This document shows positions 48,077 to 59,539 of a DNA stretch of 64,000 bases, in pieces (the first letter of the stretch is position 1; every line of letters starts with the position of its first letter). The stretch is taken from assembly GCF_017829975.1 (NCBI RefSeq), contig NZ_JAEEGA010000019.1, positions 62,001 to 126,000 of the forward strand, given 5' to 3'. Origin of the DNA: Vagococcus allomyrinae (GTDB lineage: Bacteria > Bacillota > Bacilli > Lactobacillales > Vagococcaceae). The notes beneath the pieces were generated by a model, which saw only the letters and a list, made by a program, of their open reading frames with translations, did no database searches and had not been told where the DNA came from. The position numbers and the translations under genes are program-made.

Positions 48077-50224
48077 TTATTTTTTGTCTTCCGAAGAAGA
48101 AGTAGCAGTTTGATCTGTTGCATCAGGATGATATTGTTTATAGGTTTTTGTTTCATATAAGTCAACCGTTGATTGATTATTGTGTTTACTGTAAACACTC
48201 GTTGAAGCCGCCCCTTTTTCTTTTTCAATATCTTCAATCTGTTGCAATTGATTTTTGTAATTATAATCTTCAGGTACAACTTCTTTCAAGCCACTATCAT
48301 AATAACGAAGCAAATCGCCATTGGTGATGGCATCAGAGGTTTTTAACTGGAGTTGCACTTTTTCCCGTAGCGCATCAATTTCTTGGGTTAATTCTTCACC
48401 AGGCTCTTCAACTAATTCTTTGGTTTCATTGATGTAAATTTTGTCTCCAAGAACAGTATATTTAGGTGTGACGAAGTTTCCATTTCTAAAAGCAACCACT
48501 TGTTCGTTCTCTTTGGAGAATAAATCTTGCCCCAGTTGTAAGTACTTAGAGCTGTCAATGCCCAACAAGCCTAATAATGTCGGTAAGATGTCTACTTGGC
48601 CACCATAAGTTGATTGAATGCTACCATCAGTTCTACCTGGAATATGGAACATCAACGGTACACGCTGCATTTGAGCGTTGTCGAAGTTACTCCAAGTAGT
48701 AGGATCTTGGCCAAGCAATTCAGCTAACTCTGTGTTACGAGAATCGGAGACACCGTAGTGATCACCATATAAGACAATCATTGAATTCTCATACAAACCA
48801 CTTGCTTTTAAATAGTTGAAAAACTCTTCAACAGATTTATCAAGGTAATTAGCGGTTGCGAAGTAGCCATTGATTGTTGAATCTTTGGTGTTCGCCATCG
48901 GGAAACCGGCCTCGTCATCTTTAAATTCAGAGTAAGGATAATGATTTGAGACAGCGATCATCTTCGTATAGAAAGGTTGTTGCAAATGTTCCAGATACTG
49001 TACGGATTGTTGGAAAAATGGTTTGTCATGCAAACCGTACTGGAATGAATTGTTTTCATTAACATCATAGTAGCTAGCGTCAAAGAAATAATTATAACCA
49101 AATCGTTTATAAGTTTCATTACGATTCCAGAAAGTTCCGGCGTTGCCGTGGAACACAGCACTTGTGTAGCCTGCTTCCTGGCCTAAGATAGCTGGAGCAG
49201 CTTGGAAGGTATTTTTGTCACCTAGCTGGGTAAACAATGGTCCTTGATCTAATCCGAAGAAGGAGTTTTCTAACAATGTTTCCGCATCACTGGTTTTACC
49301 AGCTTTAACTTGATGGAACGAATTTTCAAAGCTAAAGGTATCTTGAGCATGGTATAAGCTGTTTAAGAAAGGTGTTACTTCATGTTCCACACCGTTTTCG
49401 TCTGTTAATTTATAGTCAATCATAAATTGTTGCAGACTTTCCAAGTGAATGTAAATGACGTTACGCCCTTTGGCAATACCAAATTTGTCAGCGTTAGGAG
49501 CTGCGTGATGTTGGTCAACGTATTCTTTGATACTGACCACATCATTTTCACTTGCTTGCGCACGGTTTTGATTGGCTTTGTATGTTTGAACACCGTCGTA
49601 TACTGTAAAGACATTCAATCCTAAATACTTAACAATGTGGTTACGGGAGAAGGTCCGTTTAAGTAATTCGGAACGGCTCATTTCAGCTAAAGACAAATTT
49701 CCAGCAAATAACAAGAAGGACATAGCGGTCATAGCAAAAGCCCAGCGAGCACGGATTGGCGTGGTGCTCATTTTAATTTTTTTAGTGGCCAATAATCCGA
49801 TTAGCACCACAATATCGACAACATACAAGACATCATAAGGTCTAAATAAACGCAACGCGCTTTCACCTAATCCAGAGGAAACTTTACCAGCGCCTAACAT
49901 GGTATTAATGGTGATGAAATCAGTGAATTCACGATAATAAATGACATTGGAGAAAAGGAGCAATGTCAACAGTGAATAAAGGATCAGCATCGTAATATAA
50001 GAGCCCTTGGTCTTTTTAATATAGAGGGCAGCCGATAACATAAAGATGGTGGTAGCAAATGGGTTAATGAATAGTATTAAGTATTGGAAAGCATCTTCCA
50101 CTCCTAAATTAAAGTCAACTAAGTAGGCGAAGATACTTTTGGCCCACGTTAGAATAACTAGGAGAGCAAAGAACCCCATACGTGTATTTAACCAATTAGG
50201 GTAATGCGATTTTTTCAATGTCAA
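48077..50224 (-). CDS. ltaS: Lipoteichoic acid synthase
   Basis: The 715-aa protein has five N-terminal membrane helices (residues about 15-185) and an extracellular sulfatase-fold domain with the catalytic Thr in VKAGKTSDAETLL (about Thr311), FHGNAGTFWNR, and YGDHYG as a metal ligand. It polymerises glycerol phosphate from phosphatidylglycerol on a glycolipid anchor. The acidic C-terminal tail (about residue 640 on) is longer than the core enzyme needs. The diacylglycerol it releases is recycled by DagK, encoded at 34360. GGAAG precedes the ATG. A good promoter lies 160 bases upstream. Confidence 0.96.
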   Translation of the reverse strand: MTLKKSHYPNWLNTRMGFFALLVILTWAKSIFAYLVDFNLGVEDAFQYLILFINPFATTIFMLSAALYIKKTKGSYITMLILYSLLTLLLFSNVIYYREFTDFITINTMLGAGKVSSGLGESALRLFRPYDVLYVVDIVVLIGLLATKKIKMSTTPIRARWAFAMTAMSFLLFAGNLSLAEMSRSELLKRTFSRNHIVKYLGLNVFTVYDGVQTYKANQNRAQASENDVVSIKEYVDQHHAAPNADKFGIAKGRNVIYIHLESLQQFMIDYKLTDENGVEHEVTPFLNSLYHAQDTFSFENSFHQVKAGKTSDAETLLENSFFGLDQGPLFTQLGDKNTFQAAPAILGQEAGYTSAVFHGNAGTFWNRNETYKRFGYNYFFDASYYDVNENNSFQYGLHDKPFFQQSVQYLEHLQQPFYTKMIAVSNHYPYSEFKDDEAGFPMANTKDSTINGYFATANYLDKSVEEFFNYLKASGLYENSMIVLYGDHYGVSDSRNTELAELLGQDPTTWSNFDNAQMQRVPLMFHIPGRTDGSIQSTYGGQVDILPTLLGLLGIDSSKYLQLGQDLFSKENEQVVAFRNGNFVTPKYTVLGDKIYINETKELVEEPGEELTQEIDALREKVQLQLKTSDAITNGDLLRYYDSGLKEVVPEDYNYKNQLQQIEDIEKEKGAASTSVYSKHNNQSTVDLYETKTYKQYHPDATDQTATSSSEDKK

Positions 50225-50380
50225 AACTTCCTTTCAATTTTAAAGGTATTAAATGATGGATTCAAGTTAATAGGCATTTGATCATCAGGAAAGACAGAAC
50301 GTTTGATCGTACACGAATAAAGCTCATCTTCCTGTGCAAAAATGCGGTATAAGCACTGGGCAGAATAACCCATACTATCT

Positions 50381-50410
50381 ATTTTACCAAGTATACTAGT
50401 AAAAAGTCAA
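50381..50410 (-). promoter_or_regulatory. Promoter of ltaS
   Basis: On the minus strand TTGACT (50405-50410) and TAAAAT (50381-50386) are separated by 18 bases. The leader is about 150 bases long. The rest of 50411-50596 is AT-rich and serves the divergent methyltransferase. Confidence 0.6.
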
Positions 50411-50596
50411 TTTGTATCATTTTCATGAAAATGTTAAGAAAAAATTCAGCTTTACGTGTTAAGAAATAATCCTAAATTTATGATTGAAAAGTCATACATA
50501 TGACCTTATCTACTAGTATTAAGTGTGATAGAATAGTCTTTGAGACAATAATACTAAAAAAGTGTGAAGAAATTTATATCAGAAATGAGAATAATT

Positions 50597-51772
50597 ATGA
50601 AAAAAGTGAAAGTAACGAAGCGAGCAGCACTGCAATTGACAAAGGGATACCCCTTAATTACTAGTCAGGATTTGATCAATGAAGCAGATCAATTAGTAGC
50701 TGGTTGGGTGAGATTTACGGACCCTCAGGGAAATTATTTAGGAACCGGCTATTTAGGTAAACAAAATAAAGGCTGTGGTTGGTTGTTAAGTCAGAATCAG
50801 GAGGAGCTGATTGATCAGGATTTTTTCTGTGACCTATTTGCAAAAGCAGTGGTTCAACGGCAACAGATAGACAATCAGCTGACTACTGCTTATCGTTTGT
50901 TTAATGGTGAAGGAGATGGTTTAGGGGGCGTCACCGTTGACGTGTATGATACGTTTGCGCTGTTTACCTGGTATAATACGACCATTTATCAGCAGAGGGA
51001 TATCATTATAGCCGCCCTTTTAGCAGAAGCTCCCTTTATTTCCGGGGCCTATGAAAAAAATCGTTTTGATTTGGCCGGACTACCTGAAAGTCAACACATT
51101 TACGGTGCAGAGGCAGCGACCCCTTTATTGGTCAAAGAAAACGGGGTGACCTTTGCGACGTATCTAGATGATGGCATGATGACGGGAATCTTTTTAGATC
51201 AGAAAGACGTTCGTGGACGTTTAGTTGACGGTTTAGCTTTAGGGCTAAATGTGTTGAACACCTTCAGTTATACTGGGGCATTTTCCGTGGCGGCTGCGAT
51301 GGGAGGGGCTGCAAGCACCGTCAGTGTGGACTTAGCCAAACGGAGTTTAGCAAAAACCAAGGAAATGTTTGAAATTAACGGATTGTCACTGGATAACAAT
51401 AAAATAGTCGTGATGGATGTATTTGAATACTTCAATTATGCGAAACGCAAAAAAATGAGTTTTGATATGATTATTTTAGATCCACCGAGCTTTGCTCGTA
51501 GTAAGAAGCGTAATTTTTCAGTTGCCCAAAACTATGGCGACTTAGTGGAAGATATTGCTGGTTTACTCGTGACCAAGGGGATCTTAATTGCCTCTACCAA
51601 CGCTGCCAATGTCAGCTTTGATAAGTACCGAAATATGGTGGAAACAGCTCTTAGGAATCAAGGGAGAGCCTTTAAACGCATGGAAACCCATCGCCTACCG
51701 GCTGATTTTGTGATCAATCCTCATTTTAAAGAGGGGAATTATTTAAAAGTATTGATTTATGAGGTTATCTAG
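50597..51772 (+). CDS. Class I SAM-dependent rRNA methyltransferase, RlmI/RlmK-like
   Basis: The 391-aa protein has an N-terminal PUA domain and a methyltransferase core with FLDQKDVRGRL, NVLNTFSYTGAFSVAAAMGG (SAM loop), SVDLAKRSL and MIILDPPSFARSKKRNFSV (catalytic-side motif), as in RlmI, which makes 5-methylcytosine in 23S rRNA. The start is the ATG at 50597; the frame is open from 50564 but no better ribosome site exists there, and homologues start MKKVKV. Specificity is not certain. Confidence 0.85.
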   Translation: MKKVKVTKRAALQLTKGYPLITSQDLINEADQLVAGWVRFTDPQGNYLGTGYLGKQNKGCGWLLSQNQEELIDQDFFCDLFAKAVVQRQQIDNQLTTAYRLFNGEGDGLGGVTVDVYDTFALFTWYNTTIYQQRDIIIAALLAEAPFISGAYEKNRFDLAGLPESQHIYGAEAATPLLVKENGVTFATYLDDGMMTGIFLDQKDVRGRLVDGLALGLNVLNTFSYTGAFSVAAAMGGAASTVSVDLAKRSLAKTKEMFEINGLSLDNNKIVVMDVFEYFNYAKRKKMSFDMIILDPPSFARSKKRNFSVAQNYGDLVEDIAGLLVTKGILIASTNAANVSFDKYRNMVETALRNQGRAFKRMETHRLPADFVINPHFKEGNYLKVLIYEVI

Positions 51773-51808
51773 CAATGATCTGTCATAATTTTTAGGGAGG
51801 AACTGAAG

Positions 51809-52297
51809 GTGGCTAAAAAGAAAATTCAAAAGACCAATGCGATTCGGATCGTTGAGCAACACAAGATTCCTTACACAGAACGAGAGTATCAATGGAGCGA
51901 AGATCATATTGACGCTGTAACAGCGGCCCATAATTTAGGGATGGCTGTCGACGCAGTCTTTAAAACACTGCTAACAGTTGGCAATAAGACTGGGCCAGTT
52001 GTGGCCGTTATCCCTGGCAATCAGGAACTTGACTTAAAAAGCTTGGCAAAAGTCAGTGGCAATAAAAAAGTTGAGATGTTGCCATTAAAAGAGTTAGAGC
52101 AGACCACTGGTTATATTCGTGGTGGTTGTTCGCCGATTGGAATGAAAAAGCTTTTTCCAACGTATATTGATAAACTAGCTTTAGAAAAAGGCATTATTCA
52201 TGTTTCGGCAGGCAAAAGAGGCTTGCAATTGGGAATTGCTGCCGAGGACTTAGCTAATTTAGTCAAAGGGGAGTTCGCAGAGCTTAGTGTGAAGTAA
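51809..52297 (+). CDS. ebsC: Cys-tRNA(Pro)/Cys-tRNA(Cys) deacylase, YbaK/EbsC family
   Basis: The 162-aa protein has the YbaK editing fold: KTNAIRIVEQHKIPYTEREY, then VFKTLLTVGNKTG (catalytic Lys region), GYIRGGCSPIGMKKLFPTYI and ISVSAG-like IIHVSAGKRGLQLGI. It hydrolyses mischarged Cys-tRNA(Pro). The start is the GTG at 51809 with GGGAGG upstream. In enterococci the family member is EbsC, named from a locus for sex-pheromone binding substance. The DUF2785 gene follows at 10 bases, so they are co-transcribed. Confidence 0.9.
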   Translation: MAKKKIQKTNAIRIVEQHKIPYTEREYQWSEDHIDAVTAAHNLGMAVDAVFKTLLTVGNKTGPVVAVIPGNQELDLKSLAKVSGNKKVEMLPLKELEQTTGYIRGGCSPIGMKKLFPTYIDKLALEKGIIHVSAGKRGLQLGIAAEDLANLVKGEFAELSVK

Positions 52298-52307
52298 AGG
52301 AGAAAAG

Positions 52308-53126
52308 ATGGAAATTAAAACAGAATTACAGAATGTTCTCCAGCAACCGACCATTGTTTTTTCAGACGAGTTGTTAGTAAAGATGTTGACATACATTGGC
52401 CATCCAGACAGTGAGTTGCGAGATTCAATTATTTGTAACTTATTTTATGCAGGGATTCCAACAGGGGAAATATCAGTGAAGCAACAGCAGTGGTTGCTGG
52501 ATCAAATACTCGATAAACAGCTGATTATGACAGGGATTAACGAAGTGACAGGAGATCGTGTTTTCACAAGAACCTTTAGTCTATTGGTTCTAGCCTTAAT
52601 TATAGCAGAAGACAGTAAGTCCCAGTTTATTTCAGAGGTGCAATTGGCGTTGATTTTTAGGTTAGCTAATACTTATTTAAGAACCGAACAGGACACCCGG
52701 GGTTATGTGGAATCAAAGGGGTGGGCGCATGGCGTAGCTCATGGGGCGGATTTACTTGTAAGCATCGTGTCTCATCCTAGTTTTACTCAAGCGATGATAC
52801 CGGAGATTCAACAGACGATTGAATGTGTTTTATTCAGAAAAACAGAACCATTTATGGCCGATGAAGAAGGCCGTTTATGTCAAATAATCGTGACCCAACT
52901 GGTCAAATATCCACAGAGTGCTGATTATTTAGTTTTGTGGCTAAAAGAGATGTTAGTACGTTTGGCTGTAAAGCAAAATGAGGAAGATCCCTTTGAAACA
53001 TATCAGTTTGAACGGAAAATTTTTCAGTTTATCGAAGCACTTTACTTTCGATTAGTCATAAGCAATAAACCAGAAATCAGTGAACAACTTCTAACGTTAA
53101 TTCTATCTAAACACAAAGGGGGATAA
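52308..53126 (+). CDS. DUF2785 family protein
   Basis: This 272-aa, all-helical soluble protein contains the family's GYVESKGWAHGVAHGADLL stretch (residues about 130-150), with conserved His and Asp residues that look like a site, in a HEAT-like setting. Function unknown. AAAGGAG precedes the ATG. It lies between ebsC and the double-acetyltransferase gene, which starts 1 base after its stop, so the three genes form one operon. Confidence 0.8.
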   Translation: MEIKTELQNVLQQPTIVFSDELLVKMLTYIGHPDSELRDSIICNLFYAGIPTGEISVKQQQWLLDQILDKQLIMTGINEVTGDRVFTRTFSLLVLALIIAEDSKSQFISEVQLALIFRLANTYLRTEQDTRGYVESKGWAHGVAHGADLLVSIVSHPSFTQAMIPEIQQTIECVLFRKTEPFMADEEGRLCQIIVTQLVKYPQSADYLVLWLKEMLVRLAVKQNEEDPFETYQFERKIFQFIEALYFRLVISNKPEISEQLLTLILSKHKGG

Positions 53127-53127
53127 A

Positions 53128-54123
53128 ATGAGTACCCAGGTGTCCCTTAGAAAATACAACCCACAAAAAGATCAATCAGTTGTAGCAAACTATCAGCTAA
53201 CGAATGCCACCTTTACTGCTCACCCAAAAGAAAAAGTCAAAGAGTTAACCGAAGATGGCCAACTGTTTCCACTTTTTATCTGTCATGAAGAAGTAGTGGT
53301 AGGCTTCTTTTGTTTAAATGGTTACCCTGCAACTAAAGAGTTTACTGATAACCCTAAGAGTCTATTACTGCGCGCACTGTCGATAGATGAGCGGTATCGT
53401 GGGAAGGGATTTGGCAAGGGAGGAATGGAGGCTTTGGCTGGTTTTCTTTCTTTGGAATTTCCTCAATGCGACGAAATAGTATTGGCTGTTAACCACAAAA
53501 ATATCCCGGCTCAAAGCCTATACTTGGAACTTGGTTTTGAGGATACTGGACGACGGTTAAATGGGCCACTCGGAGAACAGTTTGTTTATCGTAAAGAAGT
53601 TAAGCGGCTGCTTATGCGAAAGGTTATGACGGCTGATTATGAGATAATTCAACGATGGTGGAATGACGGTGAGACTATGGCAGCTGTGGGCTTTCCCAAG
53701 GGGTTAAATATCTCACTCAACGAGGTTAGCAAAATAATTCAAGGAAAAGATTCTGCGAATGGTTTTTTAGTGATAGACTATCAGGGAAAAGCGATTGGAG
53801 AGTTTACTTATAAGAAAGAAATGCTCAAGACGTTCAGTATGGGAATGAAGATTGGCTCCGCGGAGTTTCGCGGAAAAGGGCTAGGTCGTAGGGCCCTTCA
53901 ACTAGGACTAAACTATTTGTTTGACGAACTGGCAGCGACCAAAGTCACATTGGAAGTTAATACTGAAAATGCCAGAGCCATCAAGTTATACGAACAGGCA
54001 GGCTTTAAACAAGTGGGGTACCATCACCATTCGTGGCAAAATCAGTTGGAACAGATGATGTCCTCCTATAGTTATGAACTAACAAAAACTATCTATAAAA
54101 AAGCAGTTAAGGTCGAGCGTTAG
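53128..54123 (+). CDS. Tandem GNAT acetyltransferase (two domains)
   Basis: The 331-aa protein holds two GNAT domains. The first (about 5-165) has the acetyl-CoA motif YRGKGFGKGGMEALAGFL and ends with YLELGFEDTGRR. The second (about 170-325) has FRGKGLGRRALQLGLNYL and LYEQAGFKQVGYHHH. Both keep the Q/RxxGxG/A pattern, so both may bind acetyl-CoA. Substrates could be amines or aminoglycoside-like compounds, but this is not shown. It is the last gene of the ebsC-DUF2785 operon; its last codons overlap the shared terminator. Confidence 0.85.
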   Translation: MSTQVSLRKYNPQKDQSVVANYQLTNATFTAHPKEKVKELTEDGQLFPLFICHEEVVVGFFCLNGYPATKEFTDNPKSLLLRALSIDERYRGKGFGKGGMEALAGFLSLEFPQCDEIVLAVNHKNIPAQSLYLELGFEDTGRRLNGPLGEQFVYRKEVKRLLMRKVMTADYEIIQRWWNDGETMAAVGFPKGLNISLNEVSKIIQGKDSANGFLVIDYQGKAIGEFTYKKEMLKTFSMGMKIGSAEFRGKGLGRRALQLGLNYLFDELAATKVTLEVNTENARAIKLYEQAGFKQVGYHHHSWQNQLEQMMSSYSYELTKTIYKKAVKVER

Positions 54124-54139
54124 GCCTTAACTGCTTTTA
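54099..54139. terminator. Convergent terminator
   Basis: AAAAGCAGTTAAGG pairs perfectly with CCTTAACTGCTTTT around a 12-base loop, overlapping the end of the acetyltransferase gene and facing the minus-strand gene at 54141. Confidence 0.88.
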
Positions 54140-54140
54140 T

Positions 54141-54677
54141 TTAGTGATGGTCAAATACTTTTTTTTCAGGAAGAGGGTAATCAGATGTTTTTTCATTGTC
54201 AGCGACTAAGGCTTCTTCGAAGTCTTCAATCGATAAATCAAGACGACGAGAAAGGTTAAAGACGCTGTGCAAAACATCATGGAAATACATGGAATTACCT
54301 TGTTCAAAGTAATCCTTATACTCCGCAGAGGACTGACTGTGGCCAGTTTCTTCTTGGTATTTTTTAGCTTCAGCCAAATAATCATCGAAATGTGCTTTAG
54401 TATAGTCAGCGAAAGCATTGTAAATATTAATGGCTAAGCTCAAATCAGCTTGCCAAGCACGATAAGGTTTTTTGGCTAACCCGTTTTGTACTTCAATCAA
54501 CTGGAAATGTTCATCTCGAATGTTTTGCGTGATTAACATGTCAAAATTTAAATTGAGGCCCGTGTAAGAGACGGAATCGAACTTAAATTCTTTCATATCA
54601 GCTAGTTCTTTTAGCAAGCTTTCAGCAGTGAATTGTCGATTTTCTAATGTTTTGTAGATTTTCTTTTGTTGGAACAT
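54141..54677 (-). CDS. Hypothetical soluble protein (178 aa)
   Basis: The protein is acidic and helical, with many aromatic residues (FDDYLAEAKKYQEETGHSQS, then YKDYFEQGNSMYFHDVLH). No signal peptide or membrane helix. The family is not known to me, though it looks conserved and well-formed. The start is the ATG at 54677, where AGGGGTTTAA lies 4 to 8 bases upstream. It is a single gene between convergent and same-strand neighbours. Confidence 0.65.
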   Translation of the reverse strand: MFQQKKIYKTLENRQFTAESLLKELADMKEFKFDSVSYTGLNLNFDMLITQNIRDEHFQLIEVQNGLAKKPYRAWQADLSLAINIYNAFADYTKAHFDDYLAEAKKYQEETGHSQSSAEYKDYFEQGNSMYFHDVLHSVFNLSRRLDLSIEDFEEALVADNEKTSDYPLPEKKVFDHH

Positions 54678-54749
54678 TTAAACCCCTCCACAATCATAAT
54701 CTAATGCCTCTCCATTATATAACAATCTAAGAGGAACTACAAAAAATAG

Positions 54750-56018
54750 CTAATACTGATAGTAGCTGGCAATTTCCGCCGCATGTTTTCCAGCAACATA
54801 ACCTGTTACAAAGGCAGCCGTTATGTTGTATCCACCAGTATACCCATTAATATCAAGAACTTCACCAGTAAAGAACAAGCCATCAATCAATTTGCTTTCA
54901 AGGGACTTGGGCTGGATTTCTTTCAGCGAAATTCCACCGCCTGTCACAAAAGATTTATCAATTGGATAAGTTCCGTTGACTTCTAGACGAAAATCTTTAA
55001 TCAGCTTTGCCAAGCGTTCAATTTGCTTAGGATCGAATTGTTTAAGAGGTAAGTTGAAATCAATGTCAGCTTCTGTTAGTAGAAACTCCAAATAACGTTC
55101 TGGTAAAAGGTTTTTTAAGCCATTTTTAATTGATTTTTGTTCTTGTTCGAGTTGCCGTCTTTCAATCATGTGGATCAGTTCTTGCAGAGTTTTTTGTGGC
55201 ATAGCATCCAAGGTAAGTGTCACACTGTGGCGAGAACGCAATTCTTGATTGACAAACATGCTACAACGAAGGGCAGCAGGACCGGAAATACCAAAGTGAG
55301 TGAAAAGCAAGTCCATTTCGTGGCTGACAATGATTTTTCCTTTTCCATTTATAACGCTCAAGCTGACATCTTGTAAAGCAAGCCCCTGTAGTGTTTTTTT
55401 CTGAATAAACGCATCACTTGATTTTAAAGGCGATTCCGTCGGGTAAAGTGGGGTCACGGTATGATTGGCTTTTTTTGCAAAACGATAACCATCGCCGGTT
55501 GAACCAGTGTACGAATAAGTTTGACCACCAGTTGAGACAATGACACAGGGCGCCACATGGCGATCGCCAGAAGTCAGTTGAACACCAACGATGCGACCAT
55601 CTTCGATCAATAAACGTTTAACGGTTTCTTCCGTTAAGATTTCCACGCCAAGTTCCGTCAATTTAGCTGTCAGACAGTCAACAATCGTTTTAGAACGATT
55701 GCTGACAGGAAACATTCGCCCATGATCCTCTTCTTTGAGGGAGACACCATTTTCTTCAAAAAAGGCCATGATCTGTAAGTTGTCAAACTGAGAAAAGGCG
55801 CTGTATAGAAACTTGCCATTTCCAGGAATGTGTTGAATGATATCTTCAGCAGGTCGGTTATTCGTCACGTTGCAGCGACCACCGCCAGTTAACAGGAGTT
55901 TTTTACCCACTCGTTTGTTTTTTTCAATTAATAAAGTACGGGCGCCATTTTCAGCAGCGGAGATGGCAGCCATCATGCCACTAGTGCCAGCACCGATTAT
56001 AATAACGTCTTTTGTCAT
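54750..56018 (-). CDS. HI0933/YhiN-family NAD(P)/FAD-dependent oxidoreductase
   Basis: The 422-aa flavoprotein begins MTKDVIIIGAGTSGMMAAIS (FAD Rossmann), then KRVGKKLLLTGGGRCNVTN, the family hallmark, and ends FTGEVLDINGYTGGYNITAA, the second FAD contact. The real reaction of this family is unknown, though one branch is linked to RNA or lipid modification. The start is the ATG at 56016-56018, with GGAGG 9 bases upstream; eight more residues in the open frame are not used. It is divergent from gdhA. Confidence 0.85.
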   Translation of the reverse strand: MTKDVIIIGAGTSGMMAAISAAENGARTLLIEKNKRVGKKLLLTGGGRCNVTNNRPAEDIIQHIPGNGKFLYSAFSQFDNLQIMAFFEENGVSLKEEDHGRMFPVSNRSKTIVDCLTAKLTELGVEILTEETVKRLLIEDGRIVGVQLTSGDRHVAPCVIVSTGGQTYSYTGSTGDGYRFAKKANHTVTPLYPTESPLKSSDAFIQKKTLQGLALQDVSLSVINGKGKIIVSHEMDLLFTHFGISGPAALRCSMFVNQELRSRHSVTLTLDAMPQKTLQELIHMIERRQLEQEQKSIKNGLKNLLPERYLEFLLTEADIDFNLPLKQFDPKQIERLAKLIKDFRLEVNGTYPIDKSFVTGGGISLKEIQPKSLESKLIDGLFFTGEVLDINGYTGGYNITAAFVTGYVAGKHAAEIASYYQY

Positions 56019-56173
56019 TAGGATATTCCTCCATTTCAGCATAAGTTTACCACAATTTGAGAGAAAATTGAAAAATGTAAGGTTTTCAGAAAATTTGGAA
56101 AATTAACAGCTTTTTCTTTTTTTTTGAAAAAAAGTGAGATATACTTGAGAGCATATTAAATGGAGGTGTTTGA

Positions 56174-57523
<1,350 letters not shown>

Positions 57524-57532
57524 AATAAAAAG

Positions 57533-57574
57533 ACAGAATGACTCTTATAACTTCATAAGGGTCGTTCTTTTTTT
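57533..57574 (+). terminator. Intrinsic terminator after gdhA
   Basis: AGAATGACTCTTAT pairs with ATAAGGGTCGTTCT (wobbles), then a run of T. Confidence 0.8.
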
Positions 57575-57699
57575 GAATTTTTAGTCAATTTCAAACTTTT
57601 TACAGAGAAATTTGCTTGTTTACTTGAAAAATGAGTGAAAAAAACGTAAAGTAGAGAGGTATTGAACAATCAGTTAAAAACCTTGAAGGAGGATGTAAA

Positions 57700-59046
57700 A
57701 TGTCACACATTCATTTTGACTATTCTAAAATCGGTTCTTATATTGGGGAGCACGAGTTAGGGTATATGCAGAACGCAGTTTCAGCAGCTCACAAAGAGTT
57801 AAGAGAAGGAACTGGCGCCGGCAATGAGTATTTAGGTTGGATTGATTTACCTGTCAATTATGACAAAGAAGAGTTTGCCCGTATTAAGCAAGCCGCAACA
57901 AAAATTCAAAACGATTCTGAGGTATTGGTTGTGATTGGTATAGGTGGTTCATACCTAGGCGCGAAAGCGGCTTTGGATTTCTTGAATCATTCATTCTACA
58001 ATTTGCTAGATAGCTCAGAGCGCAAAGCACCACAAATTTTCTTTGCTGGAAACAGCATCAGCTCTTCTTATTTAGCTGATTTAATTCACATCATCGGCGA
58101 TCGCGATTTCTCAGTTAACGTTATTTCAAAATCAGGAACAACGACTGAGCCAGCAATTGCTTTCCGCATCTTTAAAGAAATGTTAGTTAAAAAATATGGA
58201 CAAGAGGAAGCGAACAAACGCATTTATGCTACGACTGATAAAGCGAAAGGTGCCGTTAAAGTTGAGGCAGATGCTGAAAAGTGGGAAACATTTGTTATTC
58301 CAGATGACGTTGGCGGACGTTTTTCAGTTTTAACCGCCGTAGGTCTATTGCCAATTGCTGCCAGTGGAGCTGATATCGATGGCTTAATGGCAGGTGCTGC
58401 TGCAGCTCGTGAGGCTTATAGCAGTGATCAATTAGCAGAAAATGAAGCGTATCAATATGCCGCTTTAAGAAATGTTTTATACCGCAAAGGTAAAGTCACG
58501 GAGTTATTAATTAACTACGAACCAGGCTTGCAATACTTCTCAGAGTGGTGGAAACAATTATTCGGCGAATCTGAGGGGAAAGACCAAAAAGGCATTTACC
58601 CATCAAGCGCTAACTTCTCGACTGACTTGCATTCATTAGGTCAATACATTCAAGAAGGCCGTCGCAATATTTTTGAAACAGTCATTAAAGTAGACAAACC
58701 TCGTCACAATCTGAATATTCCAGAATTGGCACAGGACTTAGATGGCTTAGGTTACCTACAAGGTAAAGACATTGATTTTGTTAACACTAAAGCTTTCCAA
58801 GGGACACTTTTAGCTCATACTGATGGCGATGTACCAAACTTTGTGGTGACGATTCCTGAAACAGATGCCTTTACTTTAGGTTACTTAATGTATTTCTTTG
58901 AAATAGCAGTAGGGATTTCAGGTTACCTAAATGGTGTTAATCCGTTTGATCAACCAGGTGTTGAAGCCTACAAAAAGAACATGTTTGCTCTTTTAGGTAA
59001 ACCAGGCTTTGAAGACTTGCAAAAAGAACTGGAAGCACGCCTGTAA
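57700..59046 (+). CDS. pgi: Glucose-6-phosphate isomerase
   Basis: The 448-aa protein has the phosphoglucose isomerase signatures [47 protein letters not shown] and the C-terminal [14 protein letters not shown]. It interconverts glucose-6-phosphate and fructose-6-phosphate in glycolysis. AAGGAGG is 8 bases before the ATG. The length is typical of the Bacillus-type enzyme. A terminator lies about 110 bases after the stop. Confidence 0.97.
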   Translation: MSHIHFDYSKIGSYIGEHELGYMQNAVSAAHKELREGTGAGNEYLGWIDLPVNYDKEEFARIKQAATKIQNDSEVLVVIGIGGSYLGAKAALDFLNHSFYNLLDSSERKAPQIFFAGNSISSSYLADLIHIIGDRDFSVNVISKSGTTTEPAIAFRIFKEMLVKKYGQEEANKRIYATTDKAKGAVKVEADAEKWETFVIPDDVGGRFSVLTAVGLLPIAASGADIDGLMAGAAAAREAYSSDQLAENEAYQYAALRNVLYRKGKVTELLINYEPGLQYFSEWWKQLFGESEGKDQKGIYPSSANFSTDLHSLGQYIQEGRRNIFETVIKVDKPRHNLNIPELAQDLDGLGYLQGKDIDFVNTKAFQGTLLAHTDGDVPNFVVTIPETDAFTLGYLMYFFEIAVGISGYLNGVNPFDQPGVEAYKKNMFALLGKPGFEDLQKELEARL

Positions 59047-59153
59047 TATAGGCTTATAGGAAAACAGGTGGTACCTCTGACGAAAATTGAAGCACTCCAG
59101 TATCATTTGGCTTTACGTCAAATGTTGTGGATGGCTAGAAATTATCTATAAAT

Positions 59154-59190
59154 TAAGCGGCTCTGTCAGCGATGGCAGAGGTGCTTTTTT
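59154..59190 (+). terminator. Intrinsic terminator downstream of pgi
   Basis: GGCTCTGTC pairs with GGCAGAGGT-type arm around AGCGAT, followed by six T residues. Confidence 0.75.
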
Positions 59191-59199
59191 GTGTTAAAT

Positions 59200-59530
59200 T
59201 AAGTGTCTTATCACTTTGCTGTGGATGATGAACGTGTTTTTATTATCGAAACAGACAATTACCTAATAATGTGGTTAGTCAAAATTCTAACTATGACTGG
59301 ATTGAAATTGATAATACGACAAAAAAATAGGGAGTAGTCAGCCGTTTAAGAAAAAACTTGCTAAGAGATTGTAGAAATAGTTCCCCGGTAAAACTAAGTG
59401 TATGATGATGCGGTAGTAGTATTACAATATTAGCAAAAAAGCCTTGGTCCTTAATTGGATTCAGGGCTTTGCTGTTTATTCTTTTATTATATACATCCCG
59501 TAAAATAATCCGAACATATAGTTCCATTGG
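59200..59530. other. Intergenic region with a decayed short coding scrap
   Basis: Between the pgi terminator and the following structures the plus strand reads SYHFAVDDERVFIIETDNYL from a GTG near 59208; a shifted frame gives NSNYDWIEIDNTTKK ending at 59330. Both look like parts of one frameshifted small gene of unknown type. A minus-strand terminator-like hairpin is at 59434-59471. No intact gene. Confidence 0.4.
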
Positions 59531-59539
59531 ATTATCAAC

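Noticed and set aside
47980-48279. Minus-strand frame over the end of ltaS and the permease promoter
   Set aside because: It is a shadow of ltaS in another frame and has no ribosome site.
59066-59190. AGGTGGTACC after pgi looks like a T-box antiterminator, and a terminator follows
   Set aside because: No stem I or specifier loop can fit, because pgi ends only about 20 bases upstream; the terminator is 75 bases away, and no amino-acid gene follows.
59291-59527. 78-codon minus-strand frame
   Set aside because: It runs through a terminator-like hairpin and has no ribosome site, so it is probably chance.
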